Assembly: GCF_937949835.1 (NCBI RefSeq)
Contig: NZ_CALEDC010000303.1
Location: forward strand, 1-7,473
Direction of reading: 5' to 3'
DNA from: an uncultured Campylobacter sp.
Lineage (GTDB): Bacteria > Campylobacterota > Campylobacteria > Campylobacterales > Campylobacteraceae
Length of the DNA: 7,473 nucleotides
Shown here: positions 1 to 6,566 of the stretch, in pieces
How the letters are laid out: the number at the start of each line of letters is the position of its first letter
Numbering within the stretch: position 1 is the first letter of the stretch
The notes under the pieces: model-generated
Told to the model about the DNA's origin: nothing
What the model saw: the letters and a program-made list of their open reading frames with translations, nothing else
Database searches by the model: none
Position numbers and translations under genes: made by a program

Positions 1-14
1 TTGACGATCTTCAT
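1..14 (-). CDS. guaB: IMP dehydrogenase, first codons only (partial, cut by window edge)
   Basis: Only the first four complete codons plus two bases are present. An ATG at 14-12 on the minus strand reads Met-Lys-Ile-Val followed by AA. It lies 2 nt after the gatA stop, and the AAAGGA in the last gatA codons serves as its ribosome binding site. The assignment rests on context: in C. jejuni guaB (Cj1058c) follows gatA, and Campylobacter GuaB proteins, as I remember them, begin MKIVKRALTFEDVLL. GuaB oxidises IMP to XMP with NAD+ in cytosolic GMP synthesis. Four residues alone prove nothing, so this is synteny-based inference. Confidence 0.6.
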
Positions 15-16
15 AC

Positions 17-1375
17 TTATCCTTTCACGATTTTTTCTAAACTCAAGCCGCCGTCCAGCACCGTTTGTTCGTCGTAAGCGCGCCCGATGAGCTGCGCGCT
101 GATATTAAGAGCCTCTTTGTTTTTCGCTACCGGCACGGAGATCGCGGGAAGCCCCGCTAAATTTACGCCGATCGTGTAGATGTCGCTAAGATATGCACGA
201 AGCGGATCGCTAAGCTCGCCGAATTTATATGCCACGCCCGGCGCGATCGGCATAAAGATCAGATCGGCGTCTTTTAAAATTTCCTCATATTCGCTTTTGA
301 TGAAGGCTCTTGCCTTCTGTGCCTTGATGTAATATGCGTCGTAGTAGCCGCTGCTTAGCACGAAGGTGCCTAGAAGCATTCTTCTTTTGACCTCGTCGCC
401 GAAACCCTCGCCGCGGGTGTTGGCGTAGAGCTCTTTTAAATTTAGAGCCTTCGCGCGGTTTCCGTAGCGCACGCCGTCGTAGCGGCTTAAATTTGCGCTA
501 GCCTCGGCGGTTGCGATGATGTAGTAGGTCGCGATGTCGTATTTGGAGCTGCAAAGATCGCGGTAAACGATCTCGTGTCCGAAGGATTTTAGCTTTTCTA
601 TGGTTAAATTCAGAGCCTCTTTGACCTGCTGCGAGGCCTCGTCGATATAATTTTTTATAACGGCGATCTTAAGCTTGCGATCTGCGTTTAGCTTATCTGC
701 GGTGCTTTCGTAAGCGCCTGCGTAGCTCGTGCTGTCCATCTCATCGCGGCCTGCTATGATGTCGTATAAAATCGCTGCGTCCTCGACGCTGCGCGTGATC
801 GGTCCTATCTGATCGAGGCTGCTCGAATACGCCGCAAGCCCGTAGCGACTGACCCTGCCGTAGCTCGGCTTAAAGCCTACGCAGCCGCAAAATGCCGCCG
901 GCTGGCGGATAGAGCCGCCCGTATCGCTTCCGAGTGCGGCTATGGCGATATTTGCCGCTACGGCAGCCGCGCTTCCGCCGCTACTGCCGCCGGGTACGCG
1001 CGAGTGATCGGTCGGATTGAGAGTTTTGCCGTAGAATGAGCTCTCAGTCGTGCTTCCCATCGCAAACTCATCCATATTCGTTCGCCCAAACGGCGCCAAA
1101 CCGCGCTTCCGTAGCTTTTTGATCACCGTCGCGTCGTATGGCGCAACGTAGCCTTGCAAAATTTTACTCGCCGAGGTGACGCTCCAATCTTTTACCTGAA
1201 TGTTATCTTTGATCGCGATCGGCACACCCTCGCCGCTGATGTTTAAAGCCTCGCCCGTGAGCTGCTCGACGTAGGCGCCGAGCTCTTTGGTTTTTAAAAT
1301 TTTATCCTTTAGCTCCGCTCTAAGCGCCGAAATTTCATCCGCGCTCAGCTTTAGAGCCTCTTTCAAACTTATCAT
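17..1375 (-). CDS. gatA: Aspartyl/glutamyl-tRNA(Asn/Gln) amidotransferase subunit A
   Basis: Glutaminase subunit of the cytosolic GatCAB complex. It releases ammonia from glutamine, and GatB uses it to convert Glu-tRNA(Gln) and Asp-tRNA(Asn) to Gln-tRNA(Gln) and Asn-tRNA(Asn). The 452 residues are close to the usual length. The amidase signature is clear: Lys56 in IAIKDN, cis-Ser131 in GGSSGGS and nucleophile Ser155 in SDTGGSIRQPA. The 75- and 24-residue spacings match the Lys-Ser-Ser triad of characterised GatA proteins (from family knowledge). The ATG has AAGGA six bases upstream and overlaps the stop of the preceding small ORF as ATGA, which suggests translational coupling. It lies third in the ileS operon, before guaB. 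gatB and gatC are not in the window, so the complex is encoded at scattered loci. The frame is intact. Confidence 0.97.
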   Translation of the reverse strand: MISLKEALKLSADEISALRAELKDKILKTKELGAYVEQLTGEALNISGEGVPIAIKDNIQVKDWSVTSASKILQGYVAPYDATVIKKLRKRGLAPFGRTNMDEFAMGSTTESSFYGKTLNPTDHSRVPGGSSGGSAAAVAANIAIAALGSDTGGSIRQPAAFCGCVGFKPSYGRVSRYGLAAYSSSLDQIGPITRSVEDAAILYDIIAGRDEMDSTSYAGAYESTADKLNADRKLKIAVIKNYIDEASQQVKEALNLTIEKLKSFGHEIVYRDLCSSKYDIATYYIIATAEASANLSRYDGVRYGNRAKALNLKELYANTRGEGFGDEVKRRMLLGTFVLSSGYYDAYYIKAQKARAFIKSEYEEILKDADLIFMPIAPGVAYKFGELSDPLRAYLSDIYTIGVNLAGLPAISVPVAKNKEALNISAQLIGRAYDEQTVLDGGLSLEKIVKG

Positions 1376-1482
1376 CTGCCATCCTTAAATTTATTCACGA
1401 AATAGATCCCCACGCCCGTCGCTACGCAGATCAGCGCGATCGTAAAAAATACGAAGCCGAGACTTATGGGGCTAGCGAGCAT
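1372..1482 (-). CDS. Small single-span membrane protein, 36 aa, between ileS and gatA
   Basis: A 36-codon frame starting at ATG 1482-1480 inside the 3' end of ileS (11-nt overlap) and ending in TGA 1374-1372, which overlaps the gatA ATG (ATGA). An AAGG lies six bases before the ATG. The peptide begins MLASPIS, has a strongly hydrophobic stretch at about residues 8-29 (from LGFVFF to GIYFV) and ends NKFKDGR. That is one transmembrane helix with a basic tail, so N-out/C-in by the positive-inside rule (inferred). There is no cleavable signal or lipobox, and no domain I recognise. Support comes from the exact fit between two genes, the ribosome binding site, the coupling signal and my memory of a small membrane ORF (Cj1060c) at this position in C. 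jejuni. Function is unknown. It is short enough for automatic gene callers to miss. Confidence 0.75.
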   Translation of the reverse strand: MLASPISLGFVFFTIALICVATGVGIYFVNKFKDGR

Positions 1483-4231
1483 GCATGACCTTCGCGCAGC
1501 GCGGGCAGAGCTCATCAGGCTCTTTTGCGTTAAATTTCCAGCATCTTGGGCATTTGTGTTTAGAGGATTTTACGAGGCGGAAAATTTCGTCGTTTATCTT
1601 AAACTCCGCCAGAGCTTCCTCGCTTTGCAGAGTGTCCACATCGCTTACCATGAACCAATCCGCCACGCCTAGGATGTCGTTTGATAAAATTTCGTTCGAG
1701 CTCGTTTCTAAAACCAGCTCAAGCGTCGATTTGATGATCTTGTCCTTTTTCAGCGCGTCGATAAGCTCGAAAAATTTCTCCCTCGATTTGATTAAAATTT
1801 CGTCGAATTCTAGAAAATCGTCAAATTCTACCTGCTTGTAGATCAGATCAAAGACGTCCTCCTTGCCCTCTTTGATGATACTCGGCGCAAACTGCATCAC
1901 TTCGTCGATCGTGTAGGTTAGCGTAGGCGCGATCAGAGGCAGCAGCGCTCGCGTAATCAGCGCGATCGCGCTTTGCGCGCTTCTGCGGCGCGGCTCGTCG
2001 GGTGCGTCGCAGTAGAGCCTGTCTTTGCAGATATCAAGATAAATTCCGCTCAGATCGGCGCTTAAGAAATTTAGCAAGGCGTTGAAGCCCTTTGAAAAAT
2101 CGTAGTTTCTAAACGCCGCTTCCGCGCTCGCAAAGGCGTTTGCCGCGCGCGTTAGGATCCAGCGGTCAAGCCGCGTAAAATTACTCGTCTCGATCTCATT
2201 TAAATCGCTCGTGCTTGCGAGCAGAAATCTTATAGTATTTCGGATCTTGCGGTACTGCTCGCTTACCTGCTTAAGGATATTGTCGCTGATCTTCAGATCG
2301 GTCGAATAATCGCTCATCGCGACCCAAAGGCGTAAAATTTCCACGCCGTGGCTCTTGGCGACCTCTTGCGGATAGACGACGTTTCCGACTGATTTACTCA
2401 TCTTCTGGCCCTTCTCATCGACGGTAAATCCGTGCGTGAGGATGCTTTTGTACGGCGCGCATTCGTTGATCGCGCAGCTTAGAAGCAGAGAGCTTTGAAA
2501 CCAGCCGCGGTGTTGGTCGCTGCCCTCAAGATACATATCCGCAGGGAATTTGCCCGCATCGTAAGCGCCGCTTTGCAGCACCGCTTTCCACGTCGAGCCG
2601 CTATCGAACCAAACGTCTAAGATATCCATTACCTTTTCTAAATTTTCAGGCTTATAGCCGCTGTTCTGCGGTAAAAGCTCCGAAATTTCCATCTGCCACC
2701 AAGCATCCGCGCCCTTAGCCTTAAAAATTTCGTAGATATTATTTAAAATTTTCTCATCAAAAATCGGCTCTTTGGTGTTTTTATCGCGGAAAAACGCTAT
2801 CGGCACGCCCCAGTCCCTCTGGCGCGAAATACACCAATCGGGGCGGTTTTCTATCATCGAGGTAAGGCGGTTGATGCCGCTTTGCGGATAAAATTTAACC
2901 TTGCCGATCTCTTCTAATGCCACTTGGCGCAGCGTCTTGCCGCTAGGCATTGGCTCATCCATCGCGATAAACCACTGCTTCGTCGCGCGGTAGATTACCG
3001 GCTTGTGCGTACGCCAGCAGTGTGGATAGGAGTGGACGAATTTGCCGGATTTGATAAGCGCGGGGCCTAGAAGCTCTAAAATTTTCTCGTTTGCTTTGAA
3101 AATATGCATCCCTACGAGCTCATCTACGACGTCTGCGCGGAAGAGTTTTTTGGTTTTAAGAGTTTGATCGAAACAGCCGCCCTCATCCACGGGCATAATC
3201 ACCTCGATACCGTATTTAAGCCCTACGAAATAATCGTCCTCGCCGTGCCCGGGAGCCGTATGCACGAGCCCGGTGCCGCCATCCATTAAAACGTGCTCGC
3301 CGAGGATAAATTTTGAATCCCTATCGTTTAGCGGATTGATCGCGTTTAGACCTTCAAGCTCGGTAGCCTTAAATTCTTTTACGATCTTGCCTTCTGTGAT
3401 GCCCAGGCTTACGAGGCTTTCGACCAAAGGTTTTGCAAGGATTAAATTTTCGCTCGTCAGCGCGTAAATTTCATTCGGGTTCAAAGATATCGCGCCGTTT
3501 GCGGGCAGCGTCCAAGGCGTGGTCGTCCAGATGACCGCTTTGGCGCCTTTCGCGCCGATTTTAGCGTTCGCTTCATCGCTTAGATCGAACGCCACGAAGA
3601 TCGAGTAGTCCTCTTTGTCTTTGTACTCGACCTCGGCTTCTGCGAGCGCGCTTTTTGCTGCCCAGCTCCAAAATACGGGCTTTGAGCGCTCGATCAGAAT
3701 TCCTTTTTTTGCGATCTGGCAGAGCGCCTTGTAAATTTCAGCTTCAAACTCAAATTTTAGCGTCAGATACGGATCGTCCCAGTCGCCCAAAATCCCCATA
3801 TCTTTAAATTCATTGCGCTGCACGTCTATGAACTCTTTGGCGTGCTGTCTGCAAAGCTCGCGGATCTGCACTTTTGAAAGCGATTTTTTCTGCTCGCCCA
3901 GCTTGATCTCTACTTGCTGCTCGATCGGCAGGCCGTGGCAGTCCCAGCCCGGCACGTAGCGGATATCCTCGCCGAAGAAATAATGGGTTTTGGTGATGAT
4001 GTCTTTTAAAATTTTATTCAGCGCGTGGCCGATGTGGAGGTGTCCGTTAGCGTACGGCGGGCCGTCGTGGATATTGAAGCTGACGCTTGCGCCCTTGCGC
4101 CTAGCTTTCATCTTTTCGTAAATTTTACGCTCGTCGTACCATGCCTTAAACCGCGCAGGTTCGTTTTGCGGCAGCGCGCCTCGCATCGCAAAGTCCGTCG
4201 TAGGAAGAAAGAGAGTATCTTTGTAGTCCAT
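1472..4231 (-). CDS. ileS: Isoleucyl-tRNA synthetase
   Basis: Class I aminoacyl-tRNA synthetase that charges tRNA(Ile) with isoleucine in the cytosol. From the start chosen here it has 919 residues, a normal bacterial length. Visible landmarks are HIGH at 66-69, [10 protein letters not shown] at 95-104, the CP1 editing-domain signatures [11 protein letters not shown] (235-245) and [10 protein letters not shown] (324-333, including the editing Asp333), RQRDWGVP near 471, KMSKS at 610-614, and a C-terminal zinc-binding module with Cys894, Cys897, Cys909 and Cys912. The frame is open to an ATG at 4276, but I chose 4231. It has AAAAGG seven bases upstream and gives MDYKDTL, the usual Campylobacter start as I remember it, whereas the extra 15 residues overlap the likely promoter. 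It is the first gene of the operon, and its 3' end overlaps the next ORF. The intact editing motifs suggest normal valine proofreading. Confidence 0.97.
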   Translation of the reverse strand: MDYKDTLFLPTTDFAMRGALPQNEPARFKAWYDERKIYEKMKARRKGASVSFNIHDGPPYANGHLHIGHALNKILKDIITKTHYFFGEDIRYVPGWDCHGLPIEQQVEIKLGEQKKSLSKVQIRELCRQHAKEFIDVQRNEFKDMGILGDWDDPYLTLKFEFEAEIYKALCQIAKKGILIERSKPVFWSWAAKSALAEAEVEYKDKEDYSIFVAFDLSDEANAKIGAKGAKAVIWTTTPWTLPANGAISLNPNEIYALTSENLILAKPLVESLVSLGITEGKIVKEFKATELEGLNAINPLNDRDSKFILGEHVLMDGGTGLVHTAPGHGEDDYFVGLKYGIEVIMPVDEGGCFDQTLKTKKLFRADVVDELVGMHIFKANEKILELLGPALIKSGKFVHSYPHCWRTHKPVIYRATKQWFIAMDEPMPSGKTLRQVALEEIGKVKFYPQSGINRLTSMIENRPDWCISRQRDWGVPIAFFRDKNTKEPIFDEKILNNIYEIFKAKGADAWWQMEISELLPQNSGYKPENLEKVMDILDVWFDSGSTWKAVLQSGAYDAGKFPADMYLEGSDQHRGWFQSSLLLSCAINECAPYKSILTHGFTVDEKGQKMSKSVGNVVYPQEVAKSHGVEILRLWVAMSDYSTDLKISDNILKQVSEQYRKIRNTIRFLLASTSDLNEIETSNFTRLDRWILTRAANAFASAEAAFRNYDFSKGFNALLNFLSADLSGIYLDICKDRLYCDAPDEPRRRSAQSAIALITRALLPLIAPTLTYTIDEVMQFAPSIIKEGKEDVFDLIYKQVEFDDFLEFDEILIKSREKFFELIDALKKDKIIKSTLELVLETSSNEILSNDILGVADWFMVSDVDTLQSEEALAEFKINDEIFRLVKSSKHKCPRCWKFNAKEPDELCPRCAKVMHAR

Positions 4232-4265
4232 ATTTGTACCTTTTCGTGTCTTAAAAAATTTGTGA

Positions 4266-4271
4266 AGTTTA
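4266..4271 (-). promoter_or_regulatory. Possible -10 box of the ileS-gatA-guaB operon
   Basis: On the minus strand the gap upstream of ileS contains GGATAAACT. TAAACT is a modest match to the sigma-70 -10 consensus, 34 bases before the chosen ATG, with a T-rich stretch upstream as is usual in Campylobacter promoters that lack a conserved -35. No better candidate was seen in 4232-4290. The call is positional and weak. Confidence 0.3.
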
Positions 4272-4290
4272 TCCAAAACGCCATTAAAAA

Positions 4291-4303
4291 GCTCTGAAAG
4301 AGC
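4291..4303. repeat. Short inverted repeat between divergent promoters
   Basis: GCTCT-GAA-AGAGC is a perfect 5-bp stem with a 3-nt loop. It lies in the 118-bp gap between ileS and the CinA-family gene, just upstream of the plus-strand -10 box. Read on the minus strand the stem is followed by TTTTT, so it could act as a weak terminator or leader hairpin for leftward transcripts. As a palindrome it could instead be a small operator. The stem is short and may be chance. Confidence 0.3.
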
Positions 4304-4315
4304 AGTCTGCGTTTA

Positions 4316-4324
4316 TGCTATAAT
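4316..4324 (+). promoter_or_regulatory. Extended -10 promoter of the CinA-family gene
   Basis: TGCTATAAT contains a consensus TATAAT (4319-4324) preceded by the extended-minus-10 TG one base upstream. Transcription should start around 4330, leaving about 20 nt of leader before the ATG at 4350. No canonical -35 is visible, which is normal for Campylobacter sigma-70 promoters. This placement argues against the in-frame ATG at 4323, which lies within the -10 box. The same 9-mer GCTATAATG recurs at 6851-6859. Confidence 0.7.
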
Positions 4325-4349
4325 GTGCGAAAATTTAATGAGGGTCTTT

Positions 4350-5480
4350 ATGAAAAATATCATCCTTGTAATCGGCGAGGAGATCCGCTACGACGCGGCT
4401 TTGATGAGCTATATTTCTCGCAGCTACGAACGAGTTTTTGGGCGGATGGACGATCTGAAATTCTTAAGCGAAAACGATAAGGTTTTGCCCTTCGCGCTTG
4501 AAAAGATGATCGATTCGTACGATTTTATCACGATCTTTGCGGCAAACTCCGCCTACGCGGTCGTCGGTAAAATTTTATCGACGCTCTCTTTCGATTCGCT
4601 CGAGCTGAAAAACGGAGAAACCCTAGCTCCCTCGATGGCGCGTACGGTGGCGAAAAACAGCTTCCTGCTAAACGTCAGAGGCTGCTCGGTAAACGTTATC
4701 AAGGCGCTTTGCTTGCAGAGCTTGCCGCCGATCCTTCAAGACGCGCCGAGCGCGGGCGAGAGCTTTTATCTTTTCGATTGCGAATACGAAAGCGTAAAGC
4801 AGCGCCTAGAAAGCCTCGCGATCAGTTATAAAATTTCGCTTACGATCAGTAGGCCCTGCTCCTTTTTGTTGCTCGTGCGCGCCAGTGCGATGAAATTCGG
4901 AGCGCTGGACGCGTTTTTACAAAGCGTCGGGAAGTATTATGAGAGCTGCTACATCGAAGGCGGCGATTTTATGGGCTTTGTGGTGGATAGACTGCGCGAA
5001 ATAGGCGCTAAGATCACCTTTGCCGAAAGCTGCACCGCAGGGCTCATCGCCGCAAAATTCGGCGCGGTTGCGGGCGTGAGCGACGTTTTCGACGGCTCGC
5101 TCGTAAGCTACGCCAACGAGATAAAAAATCTCTGGCTCAACGTAGGCGAAGATACGCTCGCGCGCTACGGCGCGGTCAGCGCGCAGACCGTGGGCGAGAT
5201 GCTGGAGGGCGCGCTACAAAGCAGCGGGGCGAGCTTCGCTCTTGCGGTAAGCGGTATTGCAGGCCCCGGCGGCGGAAGCGCGCAAAAGCCCGTAGGGACG
5301 GTCTTTATCGGCGCGAAGGAGCAGGGCGGCAAACAGATCGTCGGGGAATTTCATCTAAAAGGCGATCGAAACTACATCCGCGAACAAAGCGCCGATATCG
5401 CTATCTGCTTGCTTTTGAAGCTTAGAAGCGACTTGTTTTTCGGGCGGCTTCCAAGCGCGCCTGCGAGAGATGAAATTTAA
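4350..5480 (+). CDS. CinA-family protein with C-terminal NMN-deamidase (PncC-type) domain
   Basis: 376 residues from the ATG at 4350, which has AGGG five bases upstream and sits just downstream of the extended -10. The in-frame ATGs at 4323 and 4338 overlap or crowd the promoter. Residues about 207-358 form a clear CinA C-terminal domain: FAESCTAG at 224-231, VSYANEIKN (252-260), GAVS (274-277), SGIAGPGGGS (301-310) and KPVGTV (313-318). Characterised PncC enzymes hydrolyse NMN to nicotinate mononucleotide and ammonia in NAD recycling. The usual ESCTGG is ESCTAG here. The first ~200 residues are where CinA proteins carry a MoCF/ADP-ribose pyrophosphatase domain. The start (IILVIGEE) is reminiscent of it, but the GGLGPTxDD signature is absent, so that activity is probably lost (inferred). 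It diverges from ileS, and its stop forms part of the next gene's ribosome binding site. Confidence 0.88.
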   Translation: MKNIILVIGEEIRYDAALMSYISRSYERVFGRMDDLKFLSENDKVLPFALEKMIDSYDFITIFAANSAYAVVGKILSTLSFDSLELKNGETLAPSMARTVAKNSFLLNVRGCSVNVIKALCLQSLPPILQDAPSAGESFYLFDCEYESVKQRLESLAISYKISLTISRPCSFLLLVRASAMKFGALDAFLQSVGKYYESCYIEGGDFMGFVVDRLREIGAKITFAESCTAGLIAAKFGAVAGVSDVFDGSLVSYANEIKNLWLNVGEDTLARYGAVSAQTVGEMLEGALQSSGASFALAVSGIAGPGGGSAQKPVGTVFIGAKEQGGKQIVGEFHLKGDRNYIREQSADIAICLLLKLRSDLFFGRLPSAPARDEI

Positions 5481-5494
5481 AGGAGCGGATTTTG
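5481..5494 (+). promoter_or_regulatory. Strong ribosome binding site selecting a TTG start
   Basis: AGGAG at 5481-5485, preceded by AA from the TAA stop of the CinA-family gene, sits six bases before TTG at 5492-5494. This near-ideal Shine-Dalgarno at ideal spacing is the main reason for accepting a TTG start. No ATG or GTG in this frame lies ahead of the hydrophobic segment. Its overlap with the upstream stop points to translational coupling. Confidence 0.75.
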
Positions 5495-6334
5495 AAAAGA
5501 CGAATTTTGAAAGGGTGCAGACGTGATTTAGCGCAGAATTTTATCAGAGCGAGCGGTGAGCGGGGCTTTGAACGATGGCAAAATTTCGATTCGGCGGACG
5601 GTGCGCGAAATTTTACTTCGACGCAGGGCGGGCAGAATTTTACTCGGGCTAGCGACGGGCGAAATTTTATCTCAGCGGGTCGCGCTAGAAATTTTAATTT
5701 TATAAACGATTTTAGCTTTATAAGCGCGGCGCGAAATTTTACTTTGGCGCTAGCTACGGCGTGTATTTTGAGCGGCTGCGACGGCGGATCAGACGCGCAA
5801 AATCGCGAGCAAAGCGCGCGTTCGGAGCAGAATTTTAGCGCGGGTAATCAAGGGCAAAATTTTAATAAAAGCACGGATAGCTCGGGTCAGAATTCCGCTC
5901 AAAGCTCCACACAAAATTCTACGCAAGGCTCAGTGCGAAATTCCGTGCCGCAGGGCTTTGAAAGCAAGCAAAAATCCGATCTAAACTCCACGATAGACGA
6001 GCTTGCAAACGATGCTAAAGTTTTGGGCGAGGCCCTGCAAAATTTGCAGAAAAAGGCGCCCGAAGCGCTGAGCGATTTCGCCGCTCGCAACGCAGATAGG
6101 ATCGAGGATCTGCTAAAGCAGGGCGAAGCGGCGGCACGCGAGGCGGGCAAAAACCTTGATCAAATGGGCGAAAGCCTGCAAGGAATTATAAAAGATGCGA
6201 ACGAGAGCTTAGGCAAGGTCTTGGAGGGCTTTGGCGTGCAGCCTAGACAGGGGCCTCGCGGCGGGCGCTCGCAGGAGCGCGATGATAATTCAGATCCTGA
6301 AGAGGCGGTCGATAGGCAAAGTTTTAGAATTTAA
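5492..6334 (+). CDS. Putative lipoprotein with repeat-expanded N-terminus and helical C-terminal half
   Basis: 280 residues from a TTG start. I recognise no family. Residues 1-8 (MKRRILKG) look like the basic start of a signal peptide, but the hydrophobic core and lipobox come only at 84-96 (TLALATACILSGC, with LSGC a good signal-peptidase-II match and Cys96 the lipidated residue). Between them lie (Q/R)NF repeats at residues 15-83. Repeats resume at 113-151 as QNF then QNS/RNS in a Ser/Gln/Asn-rich stretch. Residues about 160-245 are predicted amphipathic helix, rich in Ala, Glu, Lys, Leu and Asp and possibly coiled coil. The tail is Arg/Gly/Asp/Glu-rich and ends QSFRI. Asp97 follows the Cys; in E. 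coli that favours inner-membrane retention, but the rule is untested here. The gene follows the CinA-family gene by 11 nt and is probably co-transcribed. Export is uncertain because of the long N-region. A decayed copy of its 3' end lies downstream. Confidence 0.72.
   Translation: MKRRILKGCRRDLAQNFIRASGERGFERWQNFDSADGARNFTSTQGGQNFTRASDGRNFISAGRARNFNFINDFSFISAARNFTLALATACILSGCDGGSDAQNREQSARSEQNFSAGNQGQNFNKSTDSSGQNSAQSSTQNSTQGSVRNSVPQGFESKQKSDLNSTIDELANDAKVLGEALQNLQKKAPEALSDFAARNADRIEDLLKQGEAAAREAGKNLDQMGESLQGIIKDANESLGKVLEGFGVQPRQGPRGGRSQERDDNSDPEEAVDRQSFRI
5534..5740 (+). repeat. (Q/R)NF coding repeats, 27-bp register, before the lipobox
   Basis: Seven QNF or RNF units begin at residues 15, 30, 39, 48, 57, 66 and 81. 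The four spacings from 30 to 66 are exactly 9 residues, and the two outer ones are 15. At DNA level each unit carries GAATTT or AAATTT, at 5536, 5581, 5608, 5635, 5662, 5689 and 5734. The five from 5581 to 5689 are exactly 27 bp apart. A typical unit reads as GCGAAATTTTAC followed by about 15 GC-rich, variable bases. The units are degenerate outside the core, so this is an old or conversion-shaped array, not a fresh tandem expansion. Confidence 0.85.
5828..5944 (+). repeat. Second (Q/R)N(F/S) repeat block after the lipobox
   Basis: QNF at residues 113 and 122 (again 9 residues, 27 bp apart), then QNS at 133 and 141 and RNS at 149. Each carries a GAATTT, AAATTT, GAATTC or AAATTC word, at 5830, 5857, 5890, 5914 and 5938. 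The block looks like a continuation of the upstream array, interrupted by the signal-peptide core and Cys96. The last three units have drifted from Phe to Ser by a TTT-to-TCN change that keeps the RAATTY word intact. Confidence 0.75.
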
Positions 6335-6367
6335 GCGACGCTAAATTTTACTCAAATTTTTCGTTGC
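6335..6367 (+). terminator. Hairpin directly after the lipoprotein stop
   Basis: Starting at the first base after the TAA, GCGACG (6335-6340) pairs with CGTTGC (6362-6367, one G-U). AAATTT (6343-6348) pairs with AAATTT (6354-6359) around a TACTC loop. This gives two 6-bp stems separated by a symmetric 2x2 internal loop. The position suits a transcript 3' end, but no run of T follows, so intrinsic termination is uncertain. It may instead be an mRNA-stabilising structure. Confidence 0.4.
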
Positions 6368-6378
6368 GATCGCCATCC

Positions 6379-6544
6379 GCGAGGAAGCGGCAAGTCTTCG
6401 CAGGAACGTAACGAGCCTGAACGAAAGGGGACGGACACTCATAAGAGCGCGATGAGCACCCGCAACCCGATGACGGAACCGATGGCAAGGTTTTATAGTT
6501 TAAAGCACGGCTAGATTTCATCTAAATTTTATTTGTTGTGGCGA
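6379..6544 (+). repeat. Degenerate direct duplication of the lipoprotein gene 3' end
   Basis: This segment aligns by eye, with small gaps, to 6197-6372. Shared landmarks in the same order are GGCAAG, AGCCT followed by an AC/GGG stretch, an 11-base identity GAGCGCGATGA (6275 and 6445), CGAT(A)GGCAA(A/G)GTTTTA with TTTAA (the lipoprotein stop in the first copy), and a (T)CTAAATTTTA-like end. The offset is 170-182 bp. The second copy has lost the reading frame through indels, so it is non-coding debris. Overall identity is moderate, clearest at the GTTTTA..TTTAA core. The orientation is direct. Confidence 0.6.
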
Positions 6545-6566
6545 ATGCTTGCAGAGAAGCGATGCT

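Noticed and set aside
1466..1841. Plus-strand frames inside ileS (1466-1672, 1485-1841)
   Set aside because: Antisense shadows of ileS without ribosome binding sites or protein-like composition. The same holds for the frames at 3104-3467 and 4025-4297.
4232..4276. N-terminal extension of IleS by 15 residues from an ATG at 4276
   Set aside because: The extension overlaps the likely promoter, whereas the ATG at 4231 has AAAAGG at good spacing and gives the MDYKDTL start I recall for Campylobacter IleS.
4323..4349. Earlier in-frame ATGs (4323, 4338) for the CinA-family gene
   Set aside because: ATG 4323 lies within the TATAAT box and 4338 is only a few bases past the expected transcription start. 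The ATG at 4350 has AGGG upstream and gives a typical hydrophobic first strand.
5470..5526. 18-codon ORF (starting MKFKGADFEK) overlapping the junction of the CinA-family gene and the lipoprotein gene
   Set aside because: It has no ribosome binding site of its own and overlaps two better-supported frames. It probably arises by chance from AAATTT-type words.
5534..5944. CRISPR array as an explanation for the regularly spaced repeats
   Set aside because: The conserved core is only about 9 bases, the spacing is 27 bp including spacer, the units are coding and in frame, and no cas gene is present.
5899..6150. 83-residue minus-strand frame opposite the lipoprotein gene
   Set aside because: Ser/Ala/Phe-rich antisense shadow of the helical region, without a ribosome binding site or recognisable motif.
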